Assembly (NCBI RefSeq): GCF_002954445.1
Contig: NZ_MQWA01000001.1
Span: 110,964 to 169,460, forward strand
Length of the DNA: 58,497 nt
Source of the DNA: Rubritalea profundi
GTDB taxonomy: Bacteria; Verrucomicrobiota; Verrucomicrobiia; Verrucomicrobiales; Akkermansiaceae
Reading direction: 5' to 3'
Shown: one piece after another, positions 46,925 to 55,089 of the stretch
Position numbering within the stretch: position 1 is the first letter of the stretch
How the letters are laid out: the number at the start of each line of letters is the position of its first letter
Program-made: the position numbers and the translations under genes
Notes under the pieces: generated by a model
What the model was told of the DNA's origin: nothing
What the model saw: only the letters and a program-made list of their open reading frames with translations
Databases searched by the model: none

Positions 46925-47950
46925 ATGAAAGCACTCGTGAAATCCAAAGCGGAAGAAGGTCTCTGGCTCGAAGACGTGCCAAAACCAACAGCTGGCCCTG
47001 GTGAGGTTCTCATCAAAATTAAGAAAACATCGATTTGTGGCACTGATCTCCATATCTGGAAATGGGATAAATGGGCTCAGCGCACCATCCCCGTTCCAAT
47101 GACCATCGGTCACGAATTTTGTGGTGAGATCGCAGAAGTCGGGGCTGGTGTGCATGATTTCACCGTCGGTGAACGTGTTTCAGGTGAAGGCCATATCGTG
47201 TGCGGACATTGCCGCAACTGTCTCGCTGGCCGACGCCACCTCTGCCCTAACACCAAAGGAGTTGGCGTCAACCGCACTGGCGCCTTTGCCGAGTACTTGT
47301 CCATTCCAGCTGTCAATGCCTACAAAGTCCACACGTCCATCCCTGATGACATCGCATCCACATTTGATCCACTTGGAAATGCGATCCACACCGCTCTATC
47401 CTTCGACCTCGTTGCCGAAGACGTACTCATCACAGGAGCCGGACCCATTGGTTGCATGGCTGCCGCTGTCGCCAAATTTGCTGGTGCTCGCAACATCGTT
47501 GTCACCGACGTCAATCCCTACCGCCTGGACCTAGCCAAAAAGCTCGGAGCCTCTCGCGTTGTTGATGTCTCTAAAGAAAGCCTCGACGACATCAAAGCCG
47601 AGCTAGGCATGACTGAAGGCTTCGACATTGGATTCGAAATGTCCGGTCACCCCAGCGGCCTCAATGACATGCTTGAGCACAGTTCCAACGGAGCGAAGAT
47701 TTCACTGCTCGGTATATTTCCAGAAAAAGTGACCATCGATTGGGACAGGATCATCTTCAAAGGGCTTATTCTTAAAGGCATTTACGGCAGAGAGATGTTC
47801 GAAACTTGGTATAAAATGAGCTCAATGGTGCGTGCTGGACTCGACATCAGCCCAGTGATCACCCATCGCTTCCATTACACCGATTTCGCCAAAGGCTTTG
47901 AAACAATGCTCTCTGGTCAGTCTGGAAAAATAGTTCTCGATTGGGATTAG
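46925..47950 (+). CDS. tdh: L-threonine 3-dehydrogenase
   Basis: 341 residues. Zinc-dependent medium-chain dehydrogenase that oxidises L-threonine to 2-amino-3-ketobutyrate with NAD. Catalytic-zinc residues: Cys in [14 protein letters not shown] and His/Glu in IGHEFCGE. Structural zinc: [46 protein letters not shown] is the nucleotide fold. [15 protein letters not shown] is typical of Tdh. The usual partner kbl (2-amino-3-ketobutyrate CoA ligase) is not adjacent. Confidence 0.93.
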   Translation: MKALVKSKAEEGLWLEDVPKPTAGPGEVLIKIKKTSICGTDLHIWKWDKWAQRTIPVPMTIGHEFCGEIAEVGAGVHDFTVGERVSGEGHIVCGHCRNCLAGRRHLCPNTKGVGVNRTGAFAEYLSIPAVNAYKVHTSIPDDIASTFDPLGNAIHTALSFDLVAEDVLITGAGPIGCMAAAVAKFAGARNIVVTDVNPYRLDLAKKLGASRVVDVSKESLDDIKAELGMTEGFDIGFEMSGHPSGLNDMLEHSSNGAKISLLGIFPEKVTIDWDRIIFKGLILKGIYGREMFETWYKMSSMVRAGLDISPVITHRFHYTDFAKGFETMLSGQSGKIVLDWD

Positions 47951-48177
47951 CTCCATGGTCACTAAACTAGGAAATTTTCATACAGAATTAACAAAACTCC
48001 GCAGGATTTCTCAAAAGGTTAAGCTAAGAAAAAGGCCAAAACCCTGAATCCTCTCTTAAATATCCCAAGAGCTTTGTTTTTCATTGGTTAATTCTGGATA
48101 AATTCTGTTCATTCTGTCGAGCGCCGCAGGCAACAACCTAGATAACCTCCCGAGTGTAGCAACCCTAAGATTAGCTC

Positions 48178-48642
48178 CTATTGTGCCTCCCCACGATCGA
48201 TAAAGCTTACTTTAGCGACATCCGTTTCCGACAGGCAATTCATCACATCAATAAACCGTTGGTGTGAAGCATCGCCTTCCACGTCTATTTGCACCAGCAA
48301 CTCATTGGGAGCTGCCGCCATTTGCATCAGATTGATTCTATCCTTAAGTAGAGGCAAACTACGACTATCTCCATCAGTGTCTAGGGGCTCAGCCGAGCCC
48401 GACTCTTGGGCCATGCTCACCGCTCCTGTCGTCTCTAGGTTTAGCCGCATCACTAAATCCTCCATAGCGGCACTTTCTCCCGGCGTAGGCAATTGTAAGT
48501 CTAGATCACTTTCTCGCGGCATTATGGTCGCCGTCACCAAAAAATAGATCAGCAGGAGGAAACAGACATCGATCAATGAGGAAATGTCGACTGGCACTTC
48601 TTCCTCTTCGACGTGTAATTGGTAGGCTCTAGTGGCTTTCAT
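48178..48642 (-). CDS. exbD: ExbD/TolR-family biopolymer transport protein
   Basis: 154 residues with one N-terminal membrane helix (SSLIDVCFLLLIYFLVTATIM) that carries the essential Asp (ID in SLID). The rest is the periplasmic domain, with about 25 acidic and Ser/Gly residues inserted (TTGAVSMAQESGSAEPLDTDGDSR region). ExbB is absent, so the motor partner is elsewhere. A TonB-dependent receptor is in the same window but not linked. Confidence 0.85.
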   Translation of the reverse strand: MKATRAYQLHVEEEEVPVDISSLIDVCFLLLIYFLVTATIMPRESDLDLQLPTPGESAAMEDLVMRLNLETTGAVSMAQESGSAEPLDTDGDSRSLPLLKDRINLMQMAAAPNELLVQIDVEGDASHQRFIDVMNCLSETDVAKVSFIDRGEAQ

Positions 48643-48774
48643 ACTCAGTAAAACGCGCCATCCACAGGATTTCTTAGATCTTTCGAGCTACTTATTACGC
48701 CTCATACTGTTAGCGAATGTAGCACTTTCACCTTTACCCACAGGTTAGCGCTCCTACATTAGCTTCCCTAATCA

Positions 48775-50241
48775 ATGAAATCCACACTATCAGCACTGCT
48801 ACTATCACTGATGCCATGCTTGGTGTCTGCTGACTGGCGCACAGATATTGGGTGGGATGAACTTCAAGAATGGGCTAGCCTCAATAGTATGACACTGCCT
48901 GATACGTCTGGTCTTGCTGTTGGCATGTCTGAAGCCGGAACCACAGCCTATGCACCAGACTTTAATGACATCCAACTCTCTGACGAATCGATCATCGACG
49001 TCACAGGAGAATCTATAATTCCATCCAGCCACGCCACGGGTGTAGCTAGCCAATTCTTTGGAAATTCCAGCAGTATGACTCCATCTGTCGCCTCAGTGAA
49101 CATTTACTCTGCAGATGACTTTATTGACAAAATTAAAAACGATAATTCAGGTCTCTGGACTGAGCGGGTCATGAGCCACGCATGGATAGGCTCAGTTGGG
49201 AGCTCACAAGGCACGGAAATTTTGTCAGCTAGACTTGATGCCACCACTATAAATTCTGACACTCTCCACATTGTAGGGGTAAATAATGGGTCAGCAAAAA
49301 CACTCCCTGAACTATTGAACCAATCTTATAACGGAATTTCAGTCGGCATTTCAAGTGGTAACCATAGCAGAGGTCCTGTGCCCGATGGCTATGAAGGAGC
49401 TGGTCGCCAAAAACCTGAAGTAGTTAACTCCCTCGGAAGCAGTAGCTCTGCAACAGGAGCTACCGCATCTGTCGCAACTCTCTTGCGAGCTCAAGCTTCT
49501 AGTGCTACTTCAGTTGCAATCAAAAGCGTCATATTGGCTGGAGCTGATAAATTAAAATTTGAAGATTGGGATAACTCCTCAACTAGACCCATTGATGACA
49601 TTTATGGAGCTGGTGAAGTAAACATTCTTAATAGCTTTCGAATACTCAGTGGAGGAGAGCAAAGTGCTGGCTCAATTGGCAGTTACGGCTGGGATTATTT
49701 TTCTCCTGGCGGCAGAAATAGATTTCCCCAAGCTTACACATTAACAATCCCGGATAATTCTACGTCCTCATCACTCTGTGCCAACCTTAGCTGGAATCGA
49801 GCTAGCTCAGGTGGGAGTTACTCTACCTTAGCTAATCTCTCACTCACGCTCACTGATAGCTCTGACGTAGTGGTATTTAGCTCAGATAGCAGCGTAGATA
49901 ACATCGAGCACATTTGGCAAACTAACCTCTCGCCAGGCACCTACACTATCACAGTCGCTAGAAACGGGAGTGTCAATGCCGACTACGCCCTAGCATGGAG
50001 AGTGGATACAGAAACAAATAGTTCCCCTTCTAGCTTCAACCATGGAGCAACTTCAAACGACCTAGTTTTTGCCAATCTCGCTCCACTGCATAAATACATT
50101 CTTCAGCGTAGTTCCAAGCTTTCTGCTTGGGTAGACATCAGCACAACAGAATCGCTAGCTGACGGATCTCTGAGCGTCAGTGATCCTAACTCTGAACTCG
50201 GCGAAAAGGTCTTTTACCGCCTTAGCTACTACACGCCGTAA
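48775..50241 (+). CDS. Secreted subtilase-like (S8) protein with unusual first catalytic motif
   Basis: 488 residues with a signal peptide (cleavage near VSA-DW). The His motif is SSHATGVAS (His86; usual HGTHVAG). KPEVVNSLGSSSSATGATASVATLL aligns in length with the serine motif (KPDV...GTSMATPHVAGVAALL), Ser224 being the likely nucleophile. The Asp motif is not canonical: LAVGMSEAGTTAYAPDF has Glu/Ser where VDTG should be. A C-terminal region (residues about 305-410, LSPGTYTITVARNG) resembles the pre-peptidase C-terminal beta domain. It is probably secreted or bound to the surface. Possibly a protease with an altered triad, possibly an inactive relative. Confidence 0.7.
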   Translation: MKSTLSALLLSLMPCLVSADWRTDIGWDELQEWASLNSMTLPDTSGLAVGMSEAGTTAYAPDFNDIQLSDESIIDVTGESIIPSSHATGVASQFFGNSSSMTPSVASVNIYSADDFIDKIKNDNSGLWTERVMSHAWIGSVGSSQGTEILSARLDATTINSDTLHIVGVNNGSAKTLPELLNQSYNGISVGISSGNHSRGPVPDGYEGAGRQKPEVVNSLGSSSSATGATASVATLLRAQASSATSVAIKSVILAGADKLKFEDWDNSSTRPIDDIYGAGEVNILNSFRILSGGEQSAGSIGSYGWDYFSPGGRNRFPQAYTLTIPDNSTSSSLCANLSWNRASSGGSYSTLANLSLTLTDSSDVVVFSSDSSVDNIEHIWQTNLSPGTYTITVARNGSVNADYALAWRVDTETNSSPSSFNHGATSNDLVFANLAPLHKYILQRSSKLSAWVDISTTESLADGSLSVSDPNSELGEKVFYRLSYYTP

Positions 50242-50301
50242 ATCCGACTGTCTCCAAACTCAGCCCTTGTGCAGAGTCGTATCGCCAGCCACATTGCACC
50301 C

Positions 50302-50754
50302 ATGAGCATGAACAACACACTGACCGTCGATATGAAGACCGCAATGAAGGCTAAGGACAAGCTCGCCCTCACTACCATTCGCGCGCTCAAATCAGCGATC
50401 AAGAACGCTGCGATCGAGCTCGGTGGCGCAGATACTATACTCGATGACACAGCCATCATCGGCATCATTCGCAAGCAAGTGAAGCAACGCCTCGACTCCA
50501 TCGAGCAGTTCACCGCAGCAGGTCGTACTGAGCTAGCCGAAAACGAGCAAGCTGAGATTTTAGTCCTTGAAAAGTATCTACCAACCGCAATGACTGAAGA
50601 CGAAATCAATGCCGCAGTGGCTGCGGTCGTTTCCGAAACTGGTGCGGCATCTCGCGCTGACATGGGCAAGGTCATGGGCCTCCTCCAGAAAAAGACTGAA
50701 GGACGCGCAGATGGCAAGATCCTCTCACAAGCTGTCATGAAAGCTCTTTCCTAA
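50302..50754 (+). CDS. YqeY/GatB-like protein
   Basis: 151 residues from ATG 50302 (a GTG at 50269 lies upstream). Helical protein related to the tail domain of GatB (amidotransferase). Motifs: MKAKDKLALTTIRALKSAIKNAAIE, KQRLDSIEQFTAAGRTELAENEQAE and YLPTAMTEDEI, LVSETGAASRADMGKVMG and LVMKALS-type ending. The job in the cell is unknown; it may help tRNA-dependent steps. It is the first gene of a run with ispD and the M16 peptidase. Confidence 0.9.
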   Translation: MSMNNTLTVDMKTAMKAKDKLALTTIRALKSAIKNAAIELGGADTILDDTAIIGIIRKQVKQRLDSIEQFTAAGRTELAENEQAEILVLEKYLPTAMTEDEINAAVAAVVSETGAASRADMGKVMGLLQKKTEGRADGKILSQAVMKALS

Positions 50755-50769
50755 GCTATCAGCACTACT

Positions 50770-51435
50770 ATGCTTTCTGCTATCATTGTCGCTGCTGGAA
50801 CCAGCCGTCGGATGGGCTTTGATAAACTCATTGCTCCACTCGCTGGCGCCCCAGTTCTTCAGCACTCGATCAATGCCTTTATCCGCTCTGAAGCGGTGAA
50901 TGAAGTCATCATAGTTTGCCCTGAAGAACGCTTCACCCAACTCGATCTCACTCAGAATGGAACAGTAATCAAGCGCATTGATGGTGGTGCTGATAGACAC
51001 AACTCAGTCTCTAATGGACTCGACGCCCTTGACGCGTCAAGCACATGGGTAGCTGTTCACGATGGTGCTCGGCCATTGATCTCCCAGCAACAAATAGTCA
51101 CCACCCTCAAAGCTGCCCAGCGACACAAGGCTGCCACCTCTGCTAGGCGGATCACCGAGACCGTCAAACGTGCCGATAGCAACCAATGCATCAGTGAGTC
51201 GGTTGATAGAGAAAACCTCTGGGCTATGGAGACTCCACAGATCTTCAGCAAGGATCTATTGTTAGACGCCTACGCTAAAGTTGAAAAGTCTCAGCAGCTC
51301 GTCACCGATGAAGTCTCAGCACTTGAGCTTATTGGAGTTCACACCTACCTCGTTCCCAATCCGACTCCCAATTTAAAAATCACCTACCCTGAAGACTTAG
51401 CTTTAGCTGAACTTCTCTACCCAGAATCGGAGTAA
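50770..51435 (+). CDS. ispD: 2-C-methyl-D-erythritol 4-phosphate cytidylyltransferase
   Basis: 221 residues. Makes CDP-methylerythritol from CTP and MEP in the non-mevalonate isoprenoid pathway. AIIVAAGTSRRMGFDKLIAPLAGAPVL is the CTP-binding loop; VIKRIDGGADRHNSVSNGLDAL, VAVHDGARPLIS, METPQIFSKDLLLDAY, VTDEVSALE and KITYPEDLALAE are all signature segments. 15 bp after yqeY and directly abutting the M16 gene. Confidence 0.95.
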   Translation: MLSAIIVAAGTSRRMGFDKLIAPLAGAPVLQHSINAFIRSEAVNEVIIVCPEERFTQLDLTQNGTVIKRIDGGADRHNSVSNGLDALDASSTWVAVHDGARPLISQQQIVTTLKAAQRHKAATSARRITETVKRADSNQCISESVDRENLWAMETPQIFSKDLLLDAYAKVEKSQQLVTDEVSALELIGVHTYLVPNPTPNLKITYPEDLALAELLYPESE

Positions 51436-52746
51436 ATGCACGCCTCAGCCACATACAAACACACCACCATTCGTGGTTTCCACATTGCAACTTGCGAAAT
51501 GCCACACGTCGAGAGCGTCTCTGTCGGCATCTTCATCCCGGTTGGTAGTCGCCATGAATCTGCGGCAGAAAATGGCTCAGCCCACTTTGCTGAGCACATG
51601 ATCTTTAAAGGTACCCAAACTCGCAATGCTCTCGATCTAGCAATCTCCATCGAAGGCTCAGGTGGCAGCGTCAATGCATTTACCACTGAGGACCAAACTT
51701 GCCTCGAAACCCGAGGTCCTGCCGAGCTCTTACCTCACTTATTAGAAGTCATGTCTGACATGCTCTGGAACTCAACATTTCCGGATGAAGAAGTCGAACG
51801 CGAGCGTGAGGTCATCGCGGAAGAAATCGTGATGTACCAGGAGAACCCTGGAGAGCACCTGCACGATCTACTTTCTGAAGTCCTCTGGCCAAACCACCCG
51901 ATGGGGCGTTCGATCACCGGATCCGAAGCATCGATTCTAGGGATCAATGCCGAGTCACTCAAAGCGTTCACTAATCAGCACTATGCTAGTAAAGGGATTA
52001 CTGTCTCCATCGCTGGCAACACCACACATGCAGAGGTTCTCACACTCGTTGAGAAATACCTTCCACAAGAAACGCATGGGAAAAGCCCCTTCGAGAGCTT
52101 CACTCAGCACGCTGCCTCAAAAAGCATCCCCTCTCTCCATGACCAGCGGGACATCGAGCAATCACACCTAGCAATAGCTTTTCATACCTCTGGTCGCCAT
52201 TCCAAAAATCGTCATATCCTGCGCATGCTTAGCCTATTATTAGGCGAGACTATGAGCTCCCGCTTGTTCCAAGAGCTACGTGAAAAGCGCGGACTTTGTT
52301 ACCATATCGCTAGCGACTTTAGCCTCTACGAGGACACTGGCACCTTTGAAATCCACGCAGGACTCGACAGCGATCGACTAGAAGAAAGTATTCTCGCTAT
52401 CCAACAGGTTCTCACAGACATCCTAGAAAATGGCTTCACCAAGGATGAGCTAGCCCAAGCCAAACGCTTCGCAATGGGCCAAGCGCGCATCGGCTTAGAA
52501 ACTCCACATTCTCAGATGAGTTGGATGGGTGATTCTCTCACCTCTTTCGGTAAAATAGTGAACCCAGTCGACGCAAGAAATACGCTCGACTCCGTCACTC
52601 TGGAGCAACTAAAAACGCTCACTCAAAATATTTTCATTCAAGAAAACCTAGCTATCGCGAGCATCGGCCCTCACACCGATGCTCAAATGATCGATATACT
52701 AAAGCACCTAGATTTTACGCATCAGACAACGGCTGGCGCAGTGTGA
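51436..52746 (+). CDS. M16-family zinc metallopeptidase
   Basis: 436 residues. The inverted zinc motif HFAEH (His50, Glu53, His54) and the downstream Glu in EIVMYQENPGEHL, as in M16 peptidases of the PqqL/YmxG type. A second M16-like half follows (SMSSRLFQELREKRGLCYHIAS). No signal peptide, so cytosolic. The start codon immediately follows the ispD stop (ATG at 51436), so it is probably coupled. Its last ~30 bases overlap the 3' end of apaG on the opposite strand. Confidence 0.93.
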   Translation: MHASATYKHTTIRGFHIATCEMPHVESVSVGIFIPVGSRHESAAENGSAHFAEHMIFKGTQTRNALDLAISIEGSGGSVNAFTTEDQTCLETRGPAELLPHLLEVMSDMLWNSTFPDEEVEREREVIAEEIVMYQENPGEHLHDLLSEVLWPNHPMGRSITGSEASILGINAESLKAFTNQHYASKGITVSIAGNTTHAEVLTLVEKYLPQETHGKSPFESFTQHAASKSIPSLHDQRDIEQSHLAIAFHTSGRHSKNRHILRMLSLLLGETMSSRLFQELREKRGLCYHIASDFSLYEDTGTFEIHAGLDSDRLEESILAIQQVLTDILENGFTKDELAQAKRFAMGQARIGLETPHSQMSWMGDSLTSFGKIVNPVDARNTLDSVTLEQLKTLTQNIFIQENLAIASIGPHTDAQMIDILKHLDFTHQTTAGAV

Positions 52747-53104
52747 AATCGGGAATTCTCACGCTGAAAATCTCCCCAGATTCCGTAGAGCCAAAGAGCG
52801 TCCCCTGCACTTCTGCGTCATGCAGAATCACATGATAGCTATTGTAAGTAAAATCATCTCCAGGCTCAATCAGTGGTGTCTCACCTACTACTCCTAGCCC
52901 TTCGACCACGGTACATTCACCATCGGCCTCGCGTACAATCCACTTGCGCGCCTTGATCGTCACATTCACTTTTGCTCGATTCATCACCGTGATGAAATAC
53001 ACAAAAGCAAAGGGCTTATCCTCAGGAGCATCAATGTGGGGAACGTACATCACGTTGTCTACTCGCACGCTTAGTCCTGGAACTTGCTGATCATTTAAAT
53101 TCAC
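52715..53104 (-). CDS. apaG: ApaG/CorD family protein
   Basis: 129 residues. Fibronectin-III-like beta domain known as ApaG. VRVDNVMYVPHIDAPEDKPFAFVYFITVMNRAKVNVTIKARKWIV and the GLGVVGETPLIEPGDDFTYNSYHVI loop are the signature. ApaG is linked in Gammaproteobacteria with KsgA and ApaH; neither is here. Its function is unproven. The 3' end overlaps the M16 gene by about 32 bp. Confidence 0.9.
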   Translation of the reverse strand: MNLNDQQVPGLSVRVDNVMYVPHIDAPEDKPFAFVYFITVMNRAKVNVTIKARKWIVREADGECTVVEGLGVVGETPLIEPGDDFTYNSYHVILHDAEVQGTLFGSTESGEIFSVRIPDFTLRQPLSDA

Positions 53105-53144
53105 AGCTGCAGCATAATACCATCATGCTGGATCAATCAACCTA

Positions 53145-54428
53145 CTATAGCAGGAGACTTGCTCGAATAGTCTCTAACATCTCACTTTCGCTCTCATGAA
53201 TAGCTGTGACACCAGCCATAATGAGCTCAACTTCTTTGCGGAGATCATTCCTCGATGGCTCAACCAACCACTCTGCCCACGTCACTACTAACAACTGCAT
53301 TTTACCACCAGAGCTAAGGTCACTCCACTCTGTCTTAGAATAAATCACTGCTAGACTTGCTTGCTCGGCAGCGCCTTTCTGTCGTAAATGAAGATTCAGA
53401 ATGGGTTCGTTTATATCGGCATCTTCGGCCAGCTTAAGTGCGTAGGCCACCTGGTGCGAGTTCCCAGCATCCATCAACTGAGATGGCGCGAGCTCTACCT
53501 TTCCAGCATCTTGCTGATAACCTAACAACCTATATGATTTTACTGATTCAGAAAATTCCAATGCGGCCTCTAGATCAATTGATTGCTTCGCATTGAAACT
53601 GACAAACAACAACAGCTCAGATGAATCCAGTGGTGACTCCACCAGCTCAACTCCTGCACTCGCTCCGCTATGTGTGATGTCAGCCATTCCTCTAGCAGGA
53701 AAATGATTTAACAACTCCTCCACCCGCACACTAGCTGGCGATGGAAATATACCTGCAGCCACGCTCTTACTCACCCAGGCATAGCTAGCATTTCCAGCCA
53801 CTAGCGGGATGCGTGTTTCAGCCTGTTCAGAGCGCATGACCCATGGGGACTTCTGTTCACCAGAACCAGTTTTAGCTAGAACTGAAACATCAACAACTTC
53901 AGCGCGATCAGCCATTTCGGACCTCATCGAACTCGCATGCATTTGTAGTCCCTCACTCACCTCACTTGATTTTTCATGGCTCACAGACTCATTATTAGTC
54001 CACGAATCCGAGCTTGGGGTCACACCCTGCAGAAGCTCGCCATCAGATAGTGAGGACCAATCTAACTGCACGACTGAGTCAACACTCTCACCACTAGGCC
54101 GCTGTAGAATTGTCAGAGAGACCACCACTGCGGCGGCAACTCCTAACACAGCCACCACTCGCTTAGCCCAGCTTTTTTCTGGAATATGCACAACATTGCT
54201 AGGCTCTGAAGATGATTGGAAAATGGCCGCACGTTGCTCGGGACGTAGTGCATACTTTGGTTCCGAACCTGTCTGAAAAACTGATTCAATGGCGATCAAT
54301 TCATTCACTGCCGCTCTCAACTCAGGATCAGCAGTCACCAGCTTGGCGACCTCTTTTGTCTCCTTAGGATTGAGTTCGCCGAAGGCGTATGCAGTCAATC
54401 GCGGATCATCTATGGTTAGTTTCATCAT
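53145..54428 (-). CDS. Anti-sigma-like membrane protein with YfbK regions but no VWA domain
   Basis: 427 residues. The N-terminus (LTAYAFGELNPKETKEVAKLVTADPELRAAVNELIA) looks like a cytosolic anti-sigma domain. One membrane helix lies near residues 90-107 (VVAVLGVAAAVVVSLTIL). Outside, ASYAWVSKSVAAGIFPSPASVRVEELLNHFPARG matches the N-terminal part of YfbK-type VWA proteins, and SYRLLGYQQDAG...DAGNSHQVAYALKL matches their C-terminal DUF3520. The VWA domain that normally lies between (about 180 residues) is absent: the gap is only about 60 residues. The ECF sigma factor gene ends 14 bp upstream, so this is probably its membrane-bound regulator. Confidence 0.7.
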   Translation of the reverse strand: MMKLTIDDPRLTAYAFGELNPKETKEVAKLVTADPELRAAVNELIAIESVFQTGSEPKYALRPEQRAAIFQSSSEPSNVVHIPEKSWAKRVVAVLGVAAAVVVSLTILQRPSGESVDSVVQLDWSSLSDGELLQGVTPSSDSWTNNESVSHEKSSEVSEGLQMHASSMRSEMADRAEVVDVSVLAKTGSGEQKSPWVMRSEQAETRIPLVAGNASYAWVSKSVAAGIFPSPASVRVEELLNHFPARGMADITHSGASAGVELVESPLDSSELLLFVSFNAKQSIDLEAALEFSESVKSYRLLGYQQDAGKVELAPSQLMDAGNSHQVAYALKLAEDADINEPILNLHLRQKGAAEQASLAVIYSKTEWSDLSSGGKMQLLVVTWAEWLVEPSRNDLRKEVELIMAGVTAIHESESEMLETIRASLLL

Positions 54429-54442
54429 TCTCTTTTTTCCGC

Positions 54443-54967
54443 TTAGTTTAATAAATCTTTAGGGAGGATTTCTCTCAATTTCTTGAGCCCGTTATGTAAT
54501 AAAAACCCCACATTGCTGGAGCTCAGCCCAGTTTGTTCGCTAATCTCTTGGTAGCTCATTCCTTGCTCGAATTTGAGTCGGATCACGAGTTGTTGGTTCT
54601 CGCTCAATGACTCCATTTTCTGGTGCACTTCATCGAGCCGTTCGTGTCGGTCAGCAGACAAATCTGGCGACGTCACATTGCTCGGTTCTTTCTGGAGGAT
54701 TTCGTCATCGACACTCACCATCCGTTTTTCTTTGCGCAGCACATCGAGAGCCCGATTTCTACAGACAGTAAAGAGCCAACTCTTTAGGCCACTTTTCACC
54801 TTATCCACGTCTTGTTTATACAAGCGAATAAAGGTGTCCTGAACCACATCGCGGGCACGGTCATGATCACGAACAATGCCAATAGCAAAGCCAATAAGCG
54901 GCGACTCATACTCTTTTAAAGCATGCTCAACCAGCTGTTCTGAAGTTGTGATCATATCGAATTTCAT
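54443..54967 (-). CDS. ECF RNA polymerase sigma factor
   Basis: 174 residues. Sigma-70 region 2 (LVEHALKEYESPLIGFAIGIVRDHDRARDVVQDTFIRLYKQ, then WLFTVCRNRALDVLRKEKR) and region 4 (LSENQQLVIRLKFEQGMSYQEISEQTGLSSSNVGFLLHNGLKKLRE) are joined by a short linker, as in extracytoplasmic-function factors. It is followed within 14 bp by the membrane anti-sigma-like gene. Target promoters not seen. A TonB receptor lies upstream behind a terminator. Confidence 0.95.
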   Translation of the reverse strand: MKFDMITTSEQLVEHALKEYESPLIGFAIGIVRDHDRARDVVQDTFIRLYKQDVDKVKSGLKSWLFTVCRNRALDVLRKEKRMVSVDDEILQKEPSNVTSPDLSADRHERLDEVHQKMESLSENQQLVIRLKFEQGMSYQEISEQTGLSSSNVGFLLHNGLKKLREILPKDLLN

Positions 54968-55032
54968 AGTACCCTTGCCTGCACTATTTAACTCTTAAAC
55001 GCACAGACCAAGACTTTCTTAGAAAAAGATGC

Positions 55033-55067
55033 AAAAAAATCCGAAGCCGCAATTCAGCAACTTCGGA
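55033..55067 (-). terminator. Terminator of the TonB-dependent receptor gene
   Basis: TCCGAAG/CTTCGGA stem with a 14-nt loop, followed on the minus strand by seven T. It is 23 bases beyond the receptor stop and separates it from the ECF unit. Confidence 0.88.
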
Positions 55068-55089
55068 TAACGTCAAATTCGTGATTCCT

